The translations under genes were made by a program, and so were the position numbers. Source: Cynocephalus volans (lineage: Eukaryota > Chordata > Mammalia > Dermoptera > Cynocephalidae). From it: 64,000 bases of DNA. The notes under the pieces were generated by a model. The model made no database searches. It had not been told where the DNA came from and saw only the letters and a list, made by a program, of their open reading frames with translations. Shown here one piece after another: positions 45,701 to 58,300 of the stretch. The stretch lies in assembly GCF_027409185.1 (NCBI RefSeq), contig NC_084461.1, positions 187,276,001 through 187,340,000 of the forward strand, given 5' to 3'. How positions within the stretch are numbered: position 1 is the stretch's first letter; each line of letters opens with the position of its first letter.

Positions 45701-48700
45701 TACAGTCTATAGGGGAGATAGACAGTAAACATGTAAATATGTAATACAGGATGTGGTAGGTATATCAGCCAGACCATCAGGGGCCAGTGTTAGAGACAAA
45801 CAGGGCAGGGAAGGACTTAGAAAGAGTAGTGAGGGAAGGCCTCTGGGGAGGTGTCATGTATATTTGCGGCGAATCAGCCACACAAGAAATGAGGGGAGAC
45901 ATCTGAGCACAGTAGGCCCCATTGTACAACTATTTATTCACTCCTGCCATATTTCTAAAATGGACTGAGAATATGTGTGATGCTAGAATTATGAACCCCA
46001 TTGTTTTGTCTTACAGGCTCAGAACCTGTTTTTCACAATACAGAATAAAATAGAGCGTTGATGTGTGTTAAAGGAAGGAACACTCAGAATTTAATTAGCT
46101 GAGGTTGACTTCTGGCTCAGTCACTGATTCAGTGACCTGGGGCAAGTCACTTCACTTCTATGAAACTCAGTCTGTTTACATAAAATGAGAGTATTCCTAA
46201 TTTCCCTATGATATCAGGTTGTAATGTAAGGATTACTGAATCATTTATAGACAAAAGCACTCCAAAAACAGTATAAAGTATAAGACGTATTATTATTATT
46301 ATGAAGGCAGAAGTAGCAGCAAGGCAGTTATCCTGAAAAAAGGAAATAATATAGATGGTTAAGTTTGAATGTTCAAAAATAAAACACCAGGAAGAAAATA
46401 GACCAAAAAAAAAAAAAGAAAAAGAAATAAGGGAAGAACATTCTAGGTGTAGGGAGCAGCAAGTACGAAGGCTTTGAGGTACAAGAGCTTGGTGGGTTTG
46501 GGAAACAGTGAGGTGGCCACCCTGGCTGGACTGCAGTGAGTGAGGGGCACAGGGAGAGATGAAGTCATTGAGGTCAGTGGGTGCCAGCTCATGTGGACCA
46601 TGGGGAGATGTTTGGATTTTATACAAAGGACAATAGGGAGCCATTGAAGGTGTTTCAGCTGTGGAGGGGAGACAGGATCTGACAACCAGTTGGGGCTTGG
46701 ACGAGAATGGTGCCAGGGGGTATGGCAAGCAGCAGACAGAGCCAGGCTGTCCAGTAGAACTTTTTGCAATGGTAGAAATGCTCTGCACCTTGCCCCTAGC
46801 CCCATGTGGCAATTAATCACTTGAAATGTAGCTAGTGCATCTAAGGAGCGGAATTTTTAATGTTAATCGATTTAAATTTAAATAGTCGCATGGGGCTGGT
46901 GGCCATCCTTTTGGACAGCACAGGTCTAGAGAGACATGAAGAGAGGTTAGGAGGGGGGACAGTTTGGGGCGTATGTGGAATGGGGAGGAGATGGGCTGGA
47001 ATAGTGTGCCGGGCCAGTTTCCCACGGTGTCACAGGATTCCTCCAGCTCTGTAGTGAGGAGGTGGTCGGGCCTGAGCCCTCACCCCTTCTGCAGTGTTGG
47101 GGGGACTCTGGCTGAAGAACCGCACAGCAGCCCTCCTGACCCAGCTGTCACAACCATGGCTCCTGTACACTGCACACTCTCGGGGTCTCCATGTGTCCAT
47201 GTGCTGGATGCATTGGCTGTTGACAGTCCCATGAGGTAGGTTGGATTATGATGTCCATGTTCCAGGTAGGGAAACTGAGGCCCCCCCACAGATGTTGTGT
47301 CTAAGTCAAGGTCACACAACAAGTGAGCAGCAGAGCTGGGCTTTGAATTCATGTCTTATCTGCTTCTAGTGATTGTGACCTTAAGCACTATGCTGTGTCA
47401 GGGGTCCCTGGGTTGAGGGGAAGGAAGAGAGTGACTGTGCCCCATCCTCAGCAGGGGGCCAGGAGCAAGACTGTGGCCTGGCTGTGCTCAGTGGAGAGGC
47501 CACTTGTCCTGAGAGGCTTTTTGCAGGCAAGGAGCAGAGGGCATGCCGGCACCACCTGAGTACCCACAGCAGCTTGGGGAGGGGTAGGCTGGGGGGTGGG
47601 GGGATTCCTGGGCCTCCATGTTTCTGTTCAGTGGAAGCAATTCATGGTGCCTTTGTGCAGAAATGGCTGGGAGTCACTAAGGAGCCCGAAAGGCTCTCAG
47701 TTCTCACTGTGGGAGTTTTGAAAAAATACCCGGGCACAATGACTAAGAGCGGGGCTCCTAGGCCAGGGGAAAAAAATAAAAGACATTGGTGAAATGGGTG
47801 AGAGGTGAACATGGCCTGTGCACTGGGCTAGAGTTCAGCATCGGTGTGGGTTTCCTGAGTCTGACACTTGCATGTGGTAGGTAAGAGAAAGCCCTCATTC
47901 TTAGGGAACAGGCTCTGAACTATGAAGGGCTAAAGACTGCATGTCTGCAATTACCTCTCACGTGGTTCAGAGAAACAAAAGTGTTTATATATAAAGCAAG
48001 TGGCACAAAATGTAAGCACTCAGGGAAGCTGAGGAAGGGAGTTCCTCACACTCTTTCTTGCAATTTTTCTGTAAGTTTGAAATTGTCAATATAAAAAGTT
48101 ACCCAAAACAATTTTCAAAGAATAAAAACCCATCTAGGCTCAAGCCCACAGCTTGGAGTTCTGATTCAGCTGGTGTTGGGGATGGTGGGGCATCGGGATT
48201 GATAAATTATCCCCAGGTGAGCCTGGTGTGCAATTGGGACTGAGAACCACGGTGCATCTGGGTGGGGAGGCTGTTTGGGGTCGTTTCCAGCAACCCCCCA
48301 CCCTCCTACTAGGATTGGCAAGCATGGGCAGCAGGAATTCATCCGACTGCATCAGAACCAGGAAGGCTGGAGGCTGGAGCCTCACATGTGGCCTCTGGGC
48401 CTTGGGCATCCATGGGCCCGGCCAGCCCCACAGGTCTGAATCTCCAGGGAGGGGAGGGCTCTAGCACTTTTATAGCGATCAGCAGGGCCAGGAGCACAGT
48501 CATCGCTGCATAATTGTTAGCAGTTTTTCCAGCACCTACCCTATAATCAGGCCCAGCTCTGAGCGCTGTGTGGGTTTGAGCTCATGTAATCTTTGCCACC
48601 CTCTGGGAGTGTGGGCTGCCACCCCTGTTTTATAGATAAGGAAACAGGCCTAGAGGCACAGAGTCACTTGCACAGTCCCCCCTTGGAGTCCAGACAGGGA

Positions 48701-50196
48701 ACTCTTGGTGGACAGGAAGGGGGTGCCTCCCTGACCCCCACCTGCTCTCTGGATTCAGGGCAAGAAGACTATGACCGGCTGCGGCCCCTGTCCTACCAGA
48801 ACACGCACCTTGTGCTCATCTGCTATGATGTCATGAACCCCACCAGCTACGACAACGTCCTTATCAAGGTGAGGCCTTGCCCAGCCTCCCTGCCCCTGGG
48901 GTGGAGCCCAAGGATCCAGCGGCCCCAGCCCTGATGCTCTCGTCTCCCTTCACAGTGGTTCCCTGAGGTCACGCATTTCTGCCGTGGGACCCCCATGGTG
49001 CTCATTGGCTGCAAGACAGACCTGAGGAAGGACAAGGAGCAGCTTCGGAAACTCCGGGCCGCCCAGCTGGAGCCCATCACCTACACACAGGTTGGCCAGC
49101 ACCCTCTCATACTCACCCTACTGCCAAGGCCAAGATCCCTGGGCACAGCCATGGCAGAAAAGCCTCCCACACCTTTGGCCTCTGCAGCTGGGTGCCACAG
49201 TGACCCTTCCGGGGGACGAAGCAAACAGGATCCTAAGAATAATAATTTTAAAATAGTAATATTGATAGCCCATGGATCTGAGCACTTTACTTACTTCATT
49301 TAATCCTGAGGCAGGTACTGTTAACATCCCTCAGTTTATAGGGGAGAAACTGAGGCCCAGAGAGGTTAATCATCTTGCCCAGGGTCACACAGCTGACCTG
49401 AAGTGGAGCCAGGATCAGGTCCCAGTCACTCTGGCTCCAAAGTCTATCCCTTAACCGCCATCCTGTCCTGTCCACCCAAGGGACTAGAAAGGTAGGCCCT
49501 GAATTGAAAGTAGGCTTCCCCTACCTGTGAAAGTCACAGGCAAACTCAAACCCTGCAGCTTTTAGGGTGAGGCATGGAGTAATAAATAGAATAAAAGGAA
49601 TATAAAGGAAAATGAATAAACTTTAATAAAAAGTAATAAGCATTCATTAAGCTAAATTCATTTTTTAAATAAATATATATATATATATTTTACTCTAAAT
49701 TATGTTTTCAGAGAAGGGGAGAGGTGTCTGTCTTGAGGCCCTCCAACTCTTCCACGGGCCTGGGAGAGACACTGCTAAGCCCAGTTCTCAGAACTCAGCC
49801 CCTCTCCCTGCCTGAAGCTGGAGAGGGCGGGTGGACAGCAGGATGGGGCTTCTCCCTGCAGCTGCAGCCCACGGGCAACATGTTCCATCCACACACACTG
49901 GTGAGGGCTGGCCCTGGGACAGAGGAGAGAGAGGGGCCCAAACCAAGACCTCCACCCCTGGAGAGCCCCCTCATCCACAAGGAGGTGACAGAAGGCCCCT
50001 GCATCTAATGCTGGCTCCTCCCCCCACCCAGGGACTGAGCGCCTGCGAACAGATCCGTGCTGCCCTTTACCTGGAGTGTTCCGCCAAGTTCCGGGAGAAT
50101 GTGGAGGACGTCTTCCGAGAGGCCGCCAAGGTGGCCCTCAGTGCTCTGAAGAAAGCACAACGGCAGAAACAACGGCGGCTCTGCCTGCTGCTGTGA
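39656..50196 (+). CDS. RHOF: RHOF (Rif), Rho-family small GTPase (whole coding span, 5 exons)
   Basis: Five exons (144+88+110+135+165 nt) join to 213 aa plus stop; the human protein is 211 aa. RHOF is a membrane-bound GTPase that drives filopodia through diaphanous formins. Seen: P-loop GDGGCGKTS (28-36), switch I around YAPSVFEKY (50-58), DTAGQE (75-80), TKxD-type KTD (134-136) for guanine, the Rho insert helix (~138-155), SAK (176-178), a basic tail and the CAAX box CLLL (210-213), predicted to be geranylgeranylated. The ATG context is strong (G at -3 and +4). The N-terminus is Pro/Ala-rich and differs most from human. No defect seen; confidence in identity is high. Confidence 0.97.
40096..40183 (+). 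CDS. RHOF: RHOF exon 2 (residues 49-78)
   Basis: Acceptor CCCACAG|CACTAC, donor GCCG|GTGGGT, phase 1 out. Encodes [20 protein letters not shown] and LYDTA(G), switch I to the start of switch II. Confidence 0.96.
41870..42050 (+). repeat. MIR SINE in RHOF intron 2
   Basis: 'tttcctcatctgtcatccgggctaaaatagttgtgaggattaaataag' and 'gcatttagcacaggagctgg'. Confidence 0.7.
44425..44580 (+). repeat. MIR SINE in RHOF intron 2
   Basis: 'tagctgtgtgaccttgggcaaatcacttcacctctctgtgcttcagtttctccatctgtaaaatgggg'; well preserved. Confidence 0.85.
44631..44734 (-). repeat. t-SINE monomer, minus orientation
   Basis: tRNA-Ile-like unit on the minus strand. Perfect 14-bp duplication ccatctttattatt at 44617-44630 and 44735-44748. 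Confidence 0.85.
46738..46928. mobile_element. Ancient hAT-like DNA element, fourth copy
   Basis: 'ctgtccagtagaactttttgcaatgg' ... 'cttgaaatgtagctagtgcatc' ... 'ttttggacagcacaggtct'; best preserved copy of this family in the window. Confidence 0.6.
47215..47395 (-). repeat. MIR SINE, minus orientation
   Basis: 'gtagggaaactgaggcccc' ... 'caaggtcacacaacaagtgagcagcagagctgggctttgaattc'. Confidence 0.75.
48759..48868 (+). CDS. RHOF: RHOF exon 3 (residues 78-114)
   Basis: Acceptor ATTCAG|GGCAAGAA, donor AAG|GTGAGG. Encodes [20 protein letters not shown] and onward. It follows an 8.6 kb intron. Confidence 0.96.
48956..49090 (+). CDS. RHOF: RHOF exon 4 (residues 115-159)
   Basis: Acceptor TTCACAG|TGGTTC, donor CAG|GTTGGC, 45 codons. 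Encodes the GCKTDL guanine-specificity motif and the Rho insert. Confidence 0.96.
49225..49470 (-). repeat. MIR SINE, minus orientation, in RHOF intron 4
   Basis: 'cacttcatttaatcctgaggcagg'-like text and 'gagaaactgaggcccagagaggttaatcatcttgcccagggtcacacagctg'. A related MIR lies at about 48500-48690. Confidence 0.85.
50032..50196 (+). CDS. RHOF: RHOF exon 5 (residues 160-213)
   Basis: Acceptor CACCCAG|GGACTG; stop TGA at 50194-50196. Encodes [20 protein letters not shown], a basic tail and the terminal CLLL. Confidence 0.97.
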   Translation, partial: GLSACEQIRAALYLECSAKFRENVEDVFREAAKVALSALKKAQRQKQRRLCLLL

Positions 50197-50545
50197 CCCC
50201 AGGGCAGACGGCCCTCATGACAGGACTGACAGGGCGGGTCCCCAGGCCCAGATGGCCTCATCCCCAATTCTCCAGCGCCTGCTGTCCAGGGCCTGTGGCT
50301 AGACTCTTAGAACATTCTGGAACTCTCCTTTCCCAGTGGGGCTGACTGCAGATTCGCCTCCAGGCTCACACTGGAGTGCAGTGGTGAATGAGGGTGCTGG
50401 ATTCACTCCCCTCCATACCCTGGAACCAGCATTTGTCCCCAGGACTGAGGAGTTCCCTCTTCACAGCCTCCCCAGCCATGTTGTCCCCCCTCTGCACACC
50501 CAATTTGTGCTTGAAATTAAAAGCTACATCTGGCCTGGGGGTAAA
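50197..50545 (+). other. RHOF: RHOF 3' UTR (shortest plausible form)
   Basis: ATTAAA at 50516-50521 is followed by G/T-rich sequence, giving a ~330 nt UTR. A stronger AATAAA lies at 51577-51582 in a transposon and would give a 1.4 kb UTR. The sequence does not decide between them. Confidence 0.4.
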
Positions 50546-51529
50546 TGTGGACTTGGCATTGTTCCACAAGGGTGCCTCCAAGCCTACTGCTCCTGTGTCA
50601 CTGCCTCCCCGGACATCCCAGATAGGCACGCTGCATCCTCCAGCTCTTCCTTCCTCCCCCAGAAACCCGGCAGCCACTGTGGGGCCAGGGCTATCAGGAG
50701 AATACAGACACCAGCCCCACCATCCATCCTCTGGACTTCAGCCTCAGCCTTCAGCTTGGCCACCATCTTTTCAGAGCTGGGCCTATATGCCCAAAGGGGA
50801 GAAGAAACGGGGTCTCAAAAGGCCAAAAGTATATCCTGGGCCATCCATCCACCTCTGCTCAAGATCTCACCTCCAAACCCTTCACTGCCAGAGGCTCAAG
50901 ATGGAAAGTGCCACCAGCCCCCCTGTGTGATTCTGGGCAAGTCACTTGTCTCTCTAGACTGTTTTCCCCATCTGCAGAAGGACAGGATGGCCCCTGTAAA
51001 CATTCATCATGTTACCTACCTTCTGTCTCTCACAGCTTCTGCTTCTACCAAGATATAGAGTTCAGGAGCTGAGATCATCCTGGCCTCCTTCGAGAACTGC
51101 CATGATCAACCCCCTGCCCATGTGGGATGGTTTCTCAAAACTGGTCCACAGCAAGATTCCTGAGCCCTGAACCTCTTTCTGAAGGTCTGGTGTCTGGGAC
51201 ATTTTAAACAGGTGCCACAGGTGATTTCTTATGCACACCAGAGATTGAGAGCTGCTTGTTTCTGGAGTGAGCCAAGAAGTCAGTGTTATTTAAGGTGGGC
51301 TAATAGCTTCAGGCAGCGCCTGTCCTCCCCAGTATCTCCTGCTTCAGTTCCCCCTGCCCAGTGCTGAGGCCCTGCCCATGCCTGAGCCTCTCAGAGGTCA
51401 GGGTGCCAGGGAAGGAGACTTCTAGAAGCCACCCAGGTTCTCCAAGGCCTTACTCTGTCTTGGGGAGTCAACCAAGGACTTCTTGTTGGACACAAGGCCT
51501 CATGGACAAATGATGGTCTAGGGAACAGG

Positions 51530-51742
51530 TCAGCAAACGACAGTCTGTGGGCCACATCTACCCACGTGTTCTCATAAATAAAGTTTTATTGGAACACAGC
51601 TACACTCATTTATGCATTGGCTGCTTTTGCCCTACAACTGCAGATTAGAGGATCTGTACTTTCCAGAGACCATCTGGCCTACAAAGCCTAAAATATTTAC
51701 CATGTGGCCCTTTACAGTTAAAGTTTGCTGACTCCTAATCTA
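51530..51742 (+). mobile_element. Nonautonomous hAT (MER58-like) DNA transposon
   Basis: 'gtcagcaaacgacagtctgtgggcc' to 'acagttaaagtttgctgactcc' forms the inverted ends. Internal aataaagttttatt (51577-51590) carries AATAAA on both strands. Lies between the convergent RHOF and TMEM120B genes. Confidence 0.65.
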
Positions 51743-52388
51743 GGGCAAACTCAGGTGCCTAAAAAGAGCCAGATGGGAGACCCAAACAAGTGAAGTAGGG
51801 CAGGGACAAAAGGGAGTGGTGGGGCCTGTGGCAAACTGGAAAGCGGGCATCTCCACCCCACCCTGTGGGAATTTTGCCAGATCTTTCCATGTTTCTAGGG
51901 AAAGTAGAAATCTGGATTTTTATATGGAATCTCACTGTGGGGGAGGGGAAAACTCATATTCTTAAAATGTAGATAATTTAAAAATCCCTTTGAGGGCCAA
52001 AGCATGCCTATGGACACTAGCTGTGAAGTGTGGTCTAAATGGATTTGTAGGGAAATAGTTAAGGGCAGTGGAGGCCCATGTGTGGGGAGAAGGGGCAGAA
52101 CATTCAACCCAACCTGTTGGCTTCTCCACCTTCCCTCCTAACACAGAATCTCCCACCAGGTGTGTGACTGGCAGAGCTGCCCTGGCCTCAGTGTGGGCCT
52201 CCCGGGGTGTGCCTGCACAGACTCTCCCCACCTCCCTCCCACACATTCCAGAACCTCTGAGATAGAGAGTGGGTAACCTCCATGATGGCTTAAGTCCCAG
52301 CCAGCGCTGATGGGGTAGGTCAGGAAACCCCCACAAGAGCAGATAAAACTGTGTCAGAAACAACCAGCCACTCAAATGAGCTGGGGCT

Positions 52389-52409
52389 GCGGCGCCCTCT
52401 GGTGGTGAC
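52389..52409 (-). promoter_or_regulatory. CTCF-like motif, minus orientation
   Basis: The reverse complement reads gtcaccaccagagggcgccg, a close match to the CTCF core. Confidence 0.5.
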
Positions 52410-53126
52410 CCTCCTTAAAACACTCCCACCTCTGGACCACCCCTTCCAGTGGCCGCAGGGGGCCAAGCCCTCCAGGCCCCAGGGAGACAGAACCACTTTC
52501 CCCAAGTGGCCAGCAGGCAGGCGATGCAGGAAACACAGAGAGCATGAGGCAAAGACAGACAGTGGTTCTCTGAGAACTTAAATAATCCCCCAACACAGGG
52601 GGAGCACAGACCACGGGGGAAGGGAGCTTACAGCAGAAGCAGAGTGGCCCAGGGGCGGGGAGGCTCCACAGGATGCTGAAGGGTTTCATTCCACCACCCC
52701 CCCCCCCATGCCTGGGACTTAGTAAGTAGCAGGTCAGCATAAATCCAACCCCGGCAAGGCACATCCAAACCCCAACTTGAGGGGTTCAAATGATGAGAGG
52801 GGACAGAGGGGCTCCCTGAGGCTTTAGGCCCCTCCCCCAGGAAGACGGACCCAGTCTCTGCTATTGCCAAGAACAGCGGGGGTAAGGCCTCAGATTTCAG
52901 GGAAGCGGGAAGGACCAGTCTTAAATATGTTATAAATAGGGAGGCTGGGTAGACTAATACTGTGCGGACAGGCCGGGTTCACATTCCTCTTGCCGCTGGC
53001 CCCTGAGATGGCTGCTGCCCCTGGCCACTGGCACAGGTGGGGAGGAGCTGAGCAACTGGGGTGCTGACTAGAGTCCCCTGGCAGTCTCAAAGTCCGGGGG
53101 CCCAAGGGGCTCAAGAGTCCCATGGC

Positions 53127-53240
53127 TCATGGCTTCTTTGTCTTGTTTCTGTTCTTCTGGAGTTTGGCATGCACGACTTTGAGTGTGGTCAGGAAGTTGC
53201 CGAGGAAGAGGATGAGGAATGTGATCGCCAGCACAAATAC
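53127..53240 (-). CDS. TMEM120B: TMEM120B terminal coding exon
   Basis: Acceptor CCCCAG|GTATTT; stop TGA at 53129-53127. 37 codons: last transmembrane helix ([20 protein letters not shown]) and basic tail. Confidence 0.95.
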   Translation of the reverse strand, partial: VFVLAITFLILFLGNFLTTLKVVHAKLQKNRNKTKKP

Positions 53241-55320
53241 CTGGGGCAGGGGTCCAGAGAAGCAGCAGCACCAGGGGCAGAGGACGGCGGGGCAGGCAAG
53301 AGAGAAGGGGGAGCTCGGATCTGCCCTGCTGAAATGCCCCCCAACCGCTGGCCTGGGGATCACAGAACCTCCCAGCACAAGCTACTCCCAAACTGCACGT
53401 GGGTGAACTGGGTGAAGAGCGTGAGTCCCCAGGGTCCTGAGAGAGTGTTCGATGGGTGAACCTCCTCGGGGTTCATAGACCCTGGGGGGCTCCTTGGCTT
53501 CCTGAATTCCCTCCCACCATCTCCCAGACCCTAGTAGCAGAGAGCTCTGGCAGCAGGGCCCCAAGGGAGGGGGAAAGGAGGTGGCCAGGACAGAATTCTC
53601 CCCAAGCCGCCACCCCAGCACGCACGCGCACATGCACCATACCTGCCATTCTTTGCATTCTTCGTGGCTGGAGAGCTCAAACAACGTGACTGCATTGTAG
53701 AGCTGCCAGAACTGGAGAGAGGGGAGACAGGGACTGCTCACCCACCCGATTCCCCTGGAGACCCACGTGGAAAGACAGGGAGGTGGGCCAGGTCCCTCCA
53801 GCTTCAGATACTGCCTGAGACACTGACATCCCCCCAAGGTGAAACTGTGGGCACTGTAGGCCACAGCAGGTCTGAGGGCAAGTCAGGCTCCTGCCCTTGG
53901 CATCCCAGGACCCCATGGAGCCCAGCCTGGGGACAGCCAGTGAAGAGGGAGAGACGTGAAGACCTGTTTCCAGAGGTCAGCCCAGACCAGGGGATACCCA
54001 CAAACTCCAGGGGGACTCACGTGGCCACAGAACAGGAAAGGCAGCAGGAAGGTGAGGCCTCGCCACATCCAGGACTGGAAGCCTTCTGTGGGGAGGCAGG
54101 AGGAGTGAAGGATCCATGTGAGGGAGCCCAGCTGCCCCCACAGCCCCACCAGGCACCCACTGCCCAGCCACACCAGTCGCCCAAAGGTTAGCCAGGCACA
54201 AACCCACACAGGCAGGGGGACAACCCTCACCTTCTCTGGGTGGGTGAACATTCACTATGAAAGCAAGCCAGAGAGCGTGTGGTGTCCTGTCACTAGGCCT
54301 ACTTGCACTTATTCCTCAATCACGACGAGCCAGGAGGGCCTAACAACACTCATGGAACACCAGGCACTGCATCTGTACTCATGTCTTTAATGTGAATGGG
54401 ATTTTGCATTTTATAATGGATTTTTGCAAGCATCATTTCAATCAAGTCTTGACAAAGTAGGGCCTACTTTGCAGTTATTTGATGGAAATGACCATCTCAA
54501 AAGACAGCAGAGCATTATTAAAAACAATTTCCAGGAAGGCTGACTGGTTAGCTCAGTTGGTTTGAGCATGGCCTTGTAATGCCAAGATTAAGGGTTCAGT
54601 TCCCCATACCAGCCACCAAAAAAAATTTTTTAAAAAGAAATTTCTGCTGAAAGTTTAGATGAGAGTTCTCCAAACTTTTCTTACTGGACACCCCTATGGG
54701 TTAAAACAGTAAAGCATGCATTCCCAATGTATATACATTTATATGTTTATACATATTTATATGTAGACATGTTATACATCAATTATATGCACAACCAACT
54801 CTAGGCTAACATTATGTATACTATAAAATGCAGACAAAAAATAGACATTTAGAAAGGATAAGACAGAGGCCCAGCATCAAGGCCTGGTGCTCAGCTGGCC
54901 TCGCACTGGTCAGCTGAAACAGAATCCATGATGAATTATGAAGAGCAACTCAGGTAAAGGATGACAGCCCTGGCTTTGCCACATTGTAAGTCTTGGTACG
55001 TTTCTGTTAGAATGTGCTCCCAGTGTGAGGAGTTGGACAGGTCCATGCTTGTACCCCCAGGGGCCTGGCTACTCACCCACGGTGAGGTCCAGGTGATTCC
55101 TCTCACCCAGGGCCCGCAGTCGGTAGAGGCAGCCCCTCTGGTAATAATATTGTAGGAATTGGACACAGCCTGCAGGGGGAGCACAGTGCCCGGGGTTCAG
55201 GGCTGACATCCCAGGAAGACAGGATGACGCCTCCTCTCTCCCCCAGGTCCAAAGGCTGGTGGGTTTTCACTGGGCAGAGGGCAGGGAGGGCACCCTGGTT
55301 ACAACCCTCTTCCATTCCAC

Positions 55321-55355
<35 letters not shown>

Positions 55356-58300
55356 TGGTCTGAATCTGCTCCCTTATCTAGAATACAAAGAGAGCTCAGG
55401 TATGTGAGGATCCATCTAAGCCTCAACTAGCTCAGAAACTTCTGGAGTTTTCCTAGACATGCAGTAAGCACTCAATAGATGTGTGGTGGAATGCAAGATG
55501 AGCCCATGCTGTGATGAAAGCTATGTGAAATGATAAGACACACAGAGATGATTCCATACAATGGGATACTTTGTAGTTGCTAAAAATGAGGTGTTGACAT
55601 GGAAAAATAGCCATGATCAATTGTTAAAATAAAACGTTAGATAGGAGGTTATAAGAGCAAAGCTCTATGTACAGAAAGATTCTATATTTGTAAAATATGC
55701 ACAATGTAATACATATGTGTATATACATATTTATGAATAAAAACATTTGAAAGGACAGAGATCTTAACATTGATCGCCTCTAAGGGTGGGACTATATACA
55801 ATTTCCCTTCTTGGCTTTACACATTTGTATTTGTTTGCAAGCAGGTTTTTATTTAAAAATAAAGTTTTGAATAGGCAAATGCACATGGTATAAAACTCGA
55901 AGGGAACAAACAGGTCCTTGGTGAAAAGTAAAACTCTCTCTGTGTCCCCAATCATCTAAGCTCTCCCTCCCCAGAGGCAACCCCTGGGACCAGTTAATTA
56001 TATACAAATCCAGAGCTATTCCCAAATGAGAAAAATAATATATATTTCCATTTTGAGGATTTATTTAAAACTGGGAAACAAGGTTAGTAGCCCTGACATG
56101 ACCCAATGGTTATAAATGGTCCAGTTCTGACTTGGGGAAAGATCATTCAGTGAAGCAGCTCCGGGGGGTGGGTGTGGATCAGGCTGTCTCGTGCCCAGCC
56201 TGGCTGGGGGCTGGGAGGTAGGATGGAGTTGATCTGGCGGGGAAACAGCTCTTTTCTGGATTTCTGGGACCCTCCCTGCCCCAGGCTGGTCTCACACACA
56301 GGCAAGCCACAGGAAACCGTGCCCCCTCCCCCAAATCTGGGCAGGAGACACTCACTCTGAAAAATGGAAAACGCTAAAAACTGATCTCGAAACTTCTGAT
56401 AAATTAGTCCATTAGGCCTGGAGAGAAGGAGGGAAGAGACTAAGTTGGGGTGTGCTGTGACATCAGACATTCATCCTGCCAGCTCTGCCCCAACCAAGAG
56501 AGAAGAAAAGCTTTTAAAGTTAAACCGAGGTCCGCGATTTCTGCCCTTCATTGTCTCTGGGGCTGGACCACATCATTTCCATTGTGTTTTCTAGAACCAG
56601 GGAACCCACACAGTCATTCTGAAGCCTAAGTTCCCTCCAATTATCCCTGCTCCTTCCCAAGTCTCATTAGTGCCGCAGGCCTCCACCAGCCTGGCTGCTC
56701 CCTGACACCTCTGGCCCAGCCAGCAGGGGACCACGAAACACTCCCTGGAAACTCCCTGGCTGCCTTGGCGGGGTTCCTGCAGCCGGGCCTCTAGCCCAGT
56801 TGTAAGCTCACACTTCCCTCCCTGGCCCACAAGTCCACCCTGGAAGGCCTGCACATCTGGATGGGGCCCCTCTCCACCCACCAGTCGCCCTACTCCAGCT
56901 CTCTGGCGAGGTTCAAGGGTGCCCAAGGAGTTACTCACCAAGTCAGCATCACTCCGGACAGGAACGTGGAGACATAATGGTGAGAAACCCACCAGCCTTT
57001 AATCCTCAGGGAGGACAAGAGAAGGAAAGTTCAGGCAGGAGAGAAATGCAGGCATCTGTCTCTGATTCCCAGCCTATGTGGCCAGGGGCTGCTCTGTGGC
57101 CCAGAAAATGAACCCTAGCCATGGCCCTGCCCTTCTCTCTGTCTACAGAGACATACAGTCCCACACAAACAACCTGGAGATTAGCTCAGAGACCCACTAG
57201 GGCTTCCAGTGGCTTCCGCAAGCCTCAGGACACATCCCTTACCTCACCAGGCCTCCAAGCCCCGACTTCCATCCTCTCCCCCATCCCTCTCCCCAGCATT
57301 CAGACGCTTGAAGCGTCCTGGCCCTTCCTTGAACTTGCCAAGCCCATTGCCACCTCAGGGCCTGCCAAGAACTGGATTGTGTCCCCCCAAATTCCTACAT
57401 TGAAGCCAACCCCCCTCCGCCCCTGCAGAGTACCTCAGAATGAATGTGACTGTATTTGGAGGTGGGCCCTTTAAGAGGTAACTGAGGTTAAGTGAGGCAT
57501 AAAGGTGGCCCTAATCCAATATGGCCAGTGCCTTCGTAAGAAGACGAAGAGATGCAGAGGAGAGGCCATGTGAGGACACAGTGACAGGGGCCATCTGCAA
57601 GCCAAGGAGAGAGGCCTCAGAGAAACAAACCCTGCCAACACCTTGATCTCGGACTTCCAGCCTCCAGAACTGTGAGAAAATAATTGTCTGTTGTTCAAGA
57701 TGCCTGGTCTGTGGTATTTTGCTATGGCAGCCCAGGCGAACACAGGGCCTTTGTACTTGCCATTCTCTCTGCTCCAAGGGTCTTGCCTGCCTGGCTCCTG
57801 GTCCAAATTCAAGTTTCACAGAAACTGTCACCTCCTCAAAGAGGCCTTCCCTGACCACCTTGCCAAAAACAGCCCAACAGCCCCATTCTGGGTCACGCTG
57901 CCATTTCATTTTCTTTCTTTCTTTCTTTTTTTTTTTTTTTTTGTCTTTTTCGTGACTGGCGCTCAGCCAGTGAGTGCCCCGGCCATTCCTATATAGGATC
58001 CGAACCCGCAGCGGGAGCGTCGCCATGCTCCCAGCACCGCACTCTCCTGAGTGCGCCACGGGCTCGGCCCCCATTTCATTTTCTTTATGGTGCTTACCGC
58101 TATCTGAAATTATGTATCATTTTTTCTTGTGTGTAATCTGAGCCCCGTTTCCCACTCACATATAAACTCCAGAAGAGTAGGGATCTGGTCTATGTTGCTC
58201 ATCAACCTATCTGTGACACCTGGATCAGAGCAGCTGCTCAATAAACTTGTTGGATAAACACACACACGTACACGGAGCTGTAGCTGCTCCGTCACCTGTG

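Larger units (their letters stand above)
50546..53126. other. Convergent 3' region of RHOF and TMEM120B
   Basis: No coding exon. It holds the MER58-like element, a CTCF-like motif and unique sequence likely to include the TMEM120B 3' UTR at its right side. I could not place the TMEM120B poly(A) site. Confidence 0.5.

Noticed and set aside
40184-48758. A nested gene in the large RHOF intron 2
   Set aside because: Only MIR, hAT-like and t-SINE repeats plus unique sequence seen; open frames are short and lack splice or domain support.
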